DNA from: Rhodobacterales bacterium
GTDB taxonomy: Bacteria; Pseudomonadota; Alphaproteobacteria; Rhodobacterales; Rhodobacteraceae
Length of the DNA: 62,851 nt
Direction of reading: 5' to 3'
NCBI GenBank assembly: GCA_003249215.1
Contig: QKJR01000089.1
Location: 1 to 62,851 of the forward strand
Shown here: positions 58,931 to 62,851 of the stretch, one piece after another
Position numbering within the stretch: the first letter of the stretch is position 1
Layout of the letters: each line of letters starts with the position of its first letter
Notes under the pieces: generated by a model
The model's database searches: none
What the model was told of the DNA's origin: nothing
Seen by the model: the letters and a program-made list of their open reading frames with translations, nothing else
Position numbers and translations under genes: made by a program

Positions 58931-59540
58931 GCAGGGCTATCACCACGGAAATCTGCGCCAGGCACTGGTGCAGGCGGCGCTCGCGCTCATCGCGGCGCGG
59001 GGGCCCACGGGATTCACCCTGTCGGAGGCGGCCAAGGATGCGGGCGTGACCCCGGCCGCGGTCTATCGCCATTTCGCGGGCCGCGAGGATCTGATCGCGG
59101 AATGCGCGCGCCAAGGCTATGCGATCTTCGGCGATCTCCTGGAGCACGCCTGGGCGGGCGGCAAGCCCTCAGCGCTCGCGGCCTTTGGCGCGGTCGGGCG
59201 CGCCTATCTGGCCTTTGCCCGCAAGTTTCCCGGCCATTACATGGCAATGTTCGAGAGCGGCATCGCGCCGGGCCATTCGCCCGAGCTGCAGGCCGCGGCC
59301 TCCCGCGCCGAGGCCGCGATGCAACGCGCGACCGAGGCGCTGTTGCGCACCCTGCCCGAGGGGCGGCGCCCGCCGGCGGCGATGGTCGCCGCCCATATCT
59401 GGGCGATGAGCCATGGTGTGGTCGAGCTGCACGCCCGTGCAACGCCCGGCGCGCGGGCGCCCTATTCCTCCGAGGATCTTCTGGAAAGCGGAATCGGCAT
59501 ATATCTGCGCGGCCTCGGCCTGATCGCGCCCGACGGCTAG
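58923..59540 (+). CDS. TetR-family transcriptional regulator
   Basis: 205 residues. The N-terminal helix-turn-helix is clear ([23 protein letters not shown], about residues 34-56), the C-terminal ligand-binding part is helical. Overlaps ppk2 by 8 bases, so the pair is cotranscribed and may link polyphosphate use with a signal. Ends 4 bases inside the convergent lysE gene. Effector and targets unknown. Confidence 0.88.
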   Translation: MSKQGYHHGNLRQALVQAALALIAARGPTGFTLSEAAKDAGVTPAAVYRHFAGREDLIAECARQGYAIFGDLLEHAWAGGKPSALAAFGAVGRAYLAFARKFPGHYMAMFESGIAPGHSPELQAAASRAEAAMQRATEALLRTLPEGRRPPAAMVAAHIWAMSHGVVELHARATPGARAPYSSEDLLESGIGIYLRGLGLIAPDG

Positions 59541-60166
59541 AAAAGCACGCGGGCCAGCGCCCAGAGGCCAAAGGCCCCCATCATCAGGCTCGACACCCGC
59601 GCGGTCCAGGCGGCAAAGGCGGCGGGCAGGCGGTGGTGCAGGCCCGCAACCGTGCCCGACAACACCGCCCACCAGAGCATCGAGCCCGCGAAGACCCCGC
59701 CGACCACGGCGATGGCGGCGCCAAGCGAGGCGGTCTCGGCCAGCCCCAGCCCCGCGAAGATCGCGGCAAAGCTCAGGATCGTCGCGGGGTTGGTGAGGGT
59801 CAGCGCGAAGGTGGTGGCCGTGGTCGCCCAGAGCCCGCGCACGGGCGGCGCCGTCGCCGCGCGCAGCTCGGCCTGCACCCGCCGCGGCCAACCTTTCCAG
59901 GCAAGCCACAGAAGGAAGGCCCCGCCGATCAGCCCGAGCGGCATTGAGATCCGCTCGAGCACCGCCGCGAAGACCGCAAACCCGGCCGCAGCCGCGGTGG
60001 CATAGGCGGCATCCGCGAGCGCGGTGCCCAAGCCGCCCGCAAGCCCCGCCGCAAAGCCGCGCGCGAGCGTGCGCTGAATGCAAAGCGCGCCGATCGGCCC
60101 GAGCGGCGCCGCAATGGCGAGCCCCATCAGCACGGATTTTCCGAACAGAACCAAGAGCTCGTTCAT
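59537..60166 (-). CDS. LysE/RhtB-family amino acid exporter
   Basis: 209 residues with six membrane segments. The conserved N-terminal motif AAPLGPIGALCIQRTLARGF and the mid-protein LTLTNPATILSFAAIFAGLGL are hallmark LysE features. It exports an amino acid. Directly downstream of an Lrp-type regulator gene (2 bases), which by precedent controls such exporters in response to the amino acid itself. Confidence 0.92.
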   Translation of the reverse strand: MNELLVLFGKSVLMGLAIAAPLGPIGALCIQRTLARGFAAGLAGGLGTALADAAYATAAAAGFAVFAAVLERISMPLGLIGGAFLLWLAWKGWPRRVQAELRAATAPPVRGLWATTATTFALTLTNPATILSFAAIFAGLGLAETASLGAAIAVVGGVFAGSMLWWAVLSGTVAGLHHRLPAAFAAWTARVSSLMMGAFGLWALARVLF

Positions 60167-60168
60167 CT

Positions 60169-60636
60169 TTACCCCCGAAAGCGGAACGGCGGCTCGACCA
60201 CCGCCGAAAGAGAAATCATCGTCTCCGATCGCGCGATCCAGCCGCCCGCCTTGAGCCCCGACAGGAATTCCTCGACCCCGGCCAGATCGGCGAGACGGAC
60301 CTGCACCAGATAGGACCAGGGGCCGGTCACGTGATGGCAGGCGGTGACCGCGCGATGCTCGACCATGGCGACGCGAAAGGCACCCTCGTCCACGCCCTCG
60401 GCCAGCGCCACCCAGACGAAGGCGGCGACCGGCTGACCGGCGGCCTCGGCGTCGATATCGGCCGAAAACCCCCGGATCGCGCCGCGCTCGGTCATCCGCC
60501 GCACACGGTCGTTCACCGCCGAGGTCGAGAGCCCCACCTGCGCGCCGATCTGCGCAAGCGACTGGCGGGCGTCTTGCGACAGAAGGGCGGCAATCTTGCG
60601 GTCAATCTCATCAAGCATCGCGATATTTCCGTTCAT
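60169..60636 (-). CDS. Lrp/AsnC-family transcriptional regulator
   Basis: 156 residues (ATG at 60634-60636) or 150 from the internal ATG at 60616-60618. N-terminal winged helix (LDEIDRKIAALLSQDARQSL then LAQIGAQVGLSTSAVNDRVRRM) and a C-terminal RAM/AsnC effector domain (GPWSYLVQVRLADLAGVEEFL). Neither start has an ideal ribosome binding site; the longer one is listed. With lysE it forms a regulator-exporter operon and probably responds to the exported amino acid. Confidence 0.9.
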   Translation of the reverse strand: MNGNIAMLDEIDRKIAALLSQDARQSLAQIGAQVGLSTSAVNDRVRRMTERGAIRGFSADIDAEAAGQPVAAFVWVALAEGVDEGAFRVAMVEHRAVTACHHVTGPWSYLVQVRLADLAGVEEFLSGLKAGGWIARSETMISLSAVVEPPFRFRG

Positions 60637-60832
60637 ACTCCGATCTGAACATGAAAATGCCGGATCAAAGCCATCAACAAGAGAAAAATTCCGCCACCGA
60701 CGCTTTTCCGGAAAACCCGGCGGTTGCAGCACGAAAACCGGATGATTTCCGCCCCACGCCCGCCCAAACCGCCCCTCTTGACCCCCCGCGGCCCCCGGGG
60801 CCTAATTCCGCCGAACCCTTGGAGGAGTAACG
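60637..60832. promoter_or_regulatory. Divergent promoter region between lrp and the TPM gene
   Basis: About 195 bases. AT-rich start near lrp (AACATGAAAATGCCGG, GAGAAAAATTCC) and GC-rich part near the TPM gene with GGAGGAG as its ribosome binding site. No clear operator found. Confidence 0.35.
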
Positions 60833-61687
60833 ATGCGCCGCCTGTTGATCTCGATCCTTGCCGCCCTGTGGCCTCTGCTCGGGCCATCTCTCAGTTTGGC
60901 CGAACCCTTCCCCGCCTATCAGAGCCTCGCCATCAACGATTTCGCCGATCTGCTGTCCGCCGAGACCGAGACGCGGATCGCGACCGAACTCGACGATCTT
61001 CGCGCCCGCACCGGGATCGAGATGACCGTGGTGACGCTCGCCTCGCGCAGCACCTTCGATGCCGCGCCGAGCCTCGAGGCCTTCGCCACGCGCCTCTTCA
61101 ACGGTTGGGGGATCGGGAACGCCACCCGCAATGACGGGATCCTGATCCTCGTGCTGGCCGAGGACCGCGAGATGCGCATCGAACTCGGCGCGGGTTACAA
61201 CAGCGAATATGACATCCCCGCGCAGGACATCGTGAACCGCATCATGCTGCCCGCGTTTCGCGAGGGGCGGATGGCCGAGGGGATCGAGGCGGGCGCGCAA
61301 GCCACGATCCGCGACATTGCCGAGCGTCACGCCGAGGGGATGCCCCCCGCCGAGGTGCGGCACGAGGGCAAGCCCTGGTGGATCACCCCCTTCGTCGTCG
61401 TCGCTTTTGCCGCGATCGCCTGGCGGGCCCTCAAGGATCAGGTCTGGCGGATGATGGGGCGCGGCGCGACCTGCCCGAGCTGCGGACATCGGGGCCTGAA
61501 CCGCACGCGGCAGGTCGATCAGGCGGCGACCCGCTCGGAGGAAGGCTTCGGGCGGCGCTTCGAGAGTTGCCCCTCCTGTGGCTGGAACCGCGAGGAGCGC
61601 TTTACCCTGCCCCGCCGGAGCAGCTCGAGCGGCGGCTCGTTCGGTGGCGGGCGCAGCTCGGGCGGCGGGGCGAGCGGGCGCTGGTAG
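60833..61687 (+). CDS. TPM-domain membrane protein with two CxxC pairs
   Basis: 284 residues. Signal peptide (MRRLLISILAALWPLLGPSL), TPM_phosphatase (YgcG/DUF477) domain (about 30-160: LSAETETRIATELDDL and EDREMRIELGAGYNSEYD), a membrane segment (ITPFVVVAFAAIAW), and a cytoplasmic tail with CPSCGH and CPSCGW (about residues 213 and 246), a rubredoxin-like zinc ribbon, ending in a Gly/Ser-rich run. Usual members end after the Gly/Ser tail without such a ribbon. Function in the family is uncertain; phosphatase activity is reported for plant homologues. Confidence 0.85.
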   Translation: MRRLLISILAALWPLLGPSLSLAEPFPAYQSLAINDFADLLSAETETRIATELDDLRARTGIEMTVVTLASRSTFDAAPSLEAFATRLFNGWGIGNATRNDGILILVLAEDREMRIELGAGYNSEYDIPAQDIVNRIMLPAFREGRMAEGIEAGAQATIRDIAERHAEGMPPAEVRHEGKPWWITPFVVVAFAAIAWRALKDQVWRMMGRGATCPSCGHRGLNRTRQVDQAATRSEEGFGRRFESCPSCGWNREERFTLPRRSSSSGGSFGGGRSSGGGASGRW

Positions 61688-61710
61688 CTTCGGCGGACGA
61701 TCGGACAACG

Positions 61711-61738
61711 AAAAGGGCGGGTGCCATCGCACCCGCCC
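61711..61738 (-). terminator. Rho-independent terminator of the outer-membrane protein gene
   Basis: GGGCGGGTGC-CATC-GCACCCGCCC stem (61715-61738) followed on the minus strand by TTTT. It is 71 bases past the stop of the minus-strand gene and 24 bases past the TPM stop, so it may act for both directions. Confidence 0.85.
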
Positions 61739-61808
61739 GGGCCCCGGGGATAAGGGCCAGCTCGGGACCGGCAGGAACGAAAACCGGTCCGAGAGATGCC
61801 GCCGTGGC

Positions 61809-62414
61809 TCAGAACTTGAAGGACACGGTCGCGTTCAGCGTAGTCAGGTCGAGATCCTGCCCGGTGCCGTCAAAGCCGTTGCCGATCCGATGGCCAAGTT
61901 CGCCGCCGACCGACCATTGATCGTTGACGGCATATTTCGCCCCGACGCCCACGAAGGGCATCACGTCGGAATAGCCCGCACCGGCGTAATCGGCATCGAC
62001 ATGCGAGGCGCCGAGCGCACCGTAATAGAGCCACTGGCCGTTCGGCACGCCGCCGATCAGCTTGAGGTCGGTGATGCCGTTCACCTGGCCCACGCCATCG
62101 TCGATATTGGCGCCGGAATAGGCAAGCTCGCCACCGGCGACGAAATTGCCCATGTCGCGCAGATAGCCCGCGTGCAGACCGCCCACGACGCCTTCGTCAT
62201 CGACGATCCCGCCATCGGTCTGACCATAGCCGAGCTGCGCCCCGGCATAGAAACCGGTCCAGTCGGCACGGGCCGCCGGGGCCGGCGCCGGGGTGGCGAC
62301 GGGCGCCTCGACCACCGGCTGGGTATAACCGCCAGCCATGGCCGCGGAGCCGAGCCCGGCGGCGAGAACCGCGGCGAGGGCCGCAGGGCCAGAAATCATC
62401 AGCGTGCGTTTCAT
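61809..62414 (-). CDS. Outer-membrane beta-barrel protein (OmpA-N/Omp25-like)
   Basis: 201 residues with a signal peptide (MKRTLMISGPAALAAVLAAG, cleavage near AMAGG), a Pro/Ala linker, and an 8-stranded barrel. DWTGFYAGAQLGYG opens the barrel and TLNATVSFKF closes it with a terminal Phe. Omp25/Omp31-like porins of alphaproteobacteria share this plan. The ATG was taken at the signal peptide start; the only usable site is a weak ACAGGAG about 13 bases before. Monocistronic. Confidence 0.87.
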   Translation of the reverse strand: MKRTLMISGPAALAAVLAAGLGSAAMAGGYTQPVVEAPVATPAPAPAARADWTGFYAGAQLGYGQTDGGIVDDEGVVGGLHAGYLRDMGNFVAGGELAYSGANIDDGVGQVNGITDLKLIGGVPNGQWLYYGALGASHVDADYAGAGYSDVMPFVGVGAKYAVNDQWSVGGELGHRIGNGFDGTGQDLDLTTLNATVSFKF

Positions 62415-62651
62415 GTCTAAAAACTCCTGTATCCGGGGCGCGATCGCCCTCTGTCTGGGGATTTGAGACCGAAGAACGCGAAGCTCAAGGGGGCGGTTCC
62501 CGGCCATTTGCGGCCGGATCGGCGGACGTGAGCCGACCCGACCCGAGACATCTGCCAAGATCATGTTTTCAAATGAGAATACTTTGCGCGAAAGGCCGCC
62601 GCACACGGCTCCCTCACGCTGGATTGAGCCGCGTGTGAGCGCTTCGTGCGC
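62415..62651. other. Intergenic region between the OMP gene and the partial gene
   Basis: 237 bases. Contains the OMP promoter area (AATACTTTGCGCGAAAGG is AT-rich relative to the rest) and, near the partial gene, an imperfect inverted repeat CACACGGCTC ... GAGCCGCGTGTG (62602-62638). No gene found. Confidence 0.4.
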
Positions 62652-62851
62652 CTAGAGCTCCTGCCCCTTGAGGCGCCGCGCCAGCGCCGCGCCGAGCTCG
62701 GCCGAGCTTTGGATATAGACCCGGTCGAAGCCCGCGAATTGCGCCGCGATCAGCGCCCGCCCCGGCGCCGAGGCGAAGAAATCGGTGGCCTGTGCGAGCT
62801 CCGCCTCGGAGAGCGGCCCGAGCGCGAGGAACATGTAGCCCTCGATCCAGG
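62652..62851 (-). CDS. DUF2059-like protein, C-terminal part (gene runs off the window)
   Basis: The last 65 or so codons are present; the N-terminus lies beyond the right edge (reading continues upstream as WIEGYMFLALGPL). The visible GPLSEAELAQATDFFASAPG and AALARRLKGQEL stretch resembles DUF2059-family C-termini, periplasmic helical proteins of unknown role. With so little sequence the family call is moderate. Confidence 0.65.
   Translation of the reverse strand, partial: WIEGYMFLALGPLSEAELAQATDFFASAPGRALIAAQFAGFDRVYIQSSAELGAALARRLKGQEL

Overview
The window reads as a chromosomal segment of a high-GC alphaproteobacterium of the Rhodobacteraceae, probably Rhodobacter sensu stricto or a close relative. 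Supporting this are the strong G/C bias at third codon positions, the gene families seen (agl alpha-glucoside locus, CckA, MetA with an acetyl-CoA-type residue, GTTC-N7-GTTC SOS box at recA), and runs such as secF-secD-yajC and recA-alaS. No rRNA, tRNA, CRISPR array, phage structural gene or replication origin was recognised. All calls come from reading the sequence; no database search was run.

Layout. 1-9.4 kb holds housekeeping genes: secF(partial)-secD-yajC (protein export), a two-domain universal stress protein, aroK-aroB (shikimate pathway), a two-gene unknown unit leading into xerD, and a CNNM/CBS (CorC-like) protein. 9.5-13.2 kb holds an AT3-SGNH surface-polymer acyltransferase and an orphan MttB-family methyltransferase. 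13.3-23.3 kb is a complete alpha-glucoside module: aglEFG-aglA-aglK on the minus strand, and divergently a LacI-type regulator (aglR), a GH1 beta-glucosidase and glucokinase. Operator-like palindromes lie between the two arms. The products would import, hydrolyse and phosphorylate di- and oligosaccharides.

23.4-33.7 kb is a chemotaxis cluster without flagellar genes: STAS-cheY1-cheA-cheW-cheR-cheY2-(cheT-like) on the plus strand, then an IS3-type scar, then cheD, cheB and a large PAS-containing chemoreceptor on the minus strand. The small last gene of the plus-strand arm carries the DxxxQ motif of CheZ/CheT phosphatases. The gene set resembles the Sinorhizobium-type che operon, but the cheB/cheD/receptor part is inverted and the IS remnants sit at the junction.

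33.8-49.1 kb, mostly minus strand, holds a squalene/phytoene-synthase-like protein, cimA, cysS, a class II glutamine amidotransferase, a DUF1330 protein, alaS, recA, a small sulfotransferase-like gene (plus strand), the hybrid kinase cckA, an RsmB-type methyltransferase and guaB. Two perfect TTAA-N7-TTAA (CtrA-type) sites occur here, one in front of cckA and one between recA and the sulfotransferase gene, the latter 69 bp from a LexA box.

49.2-62.9 kb is a mixed region: a TDT-family transporter, an agmatinase-family ureohydrolase, a FemAB/GNAT-like protein, a FadL-type porin, a lower-GC island gene with a PD-(D/E)xK-like pattern, an EamA transporter, a P-loop protein, metA, ppk2, tetR, lrp-lysE, a TPM-domain protein, an outer-membrane beta-barrel and a partial DUF2059 protein. 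A dispersed repeat (AAATATCCCGGGG box followed by a GC hairpin) occurs four times at three intergenic places.
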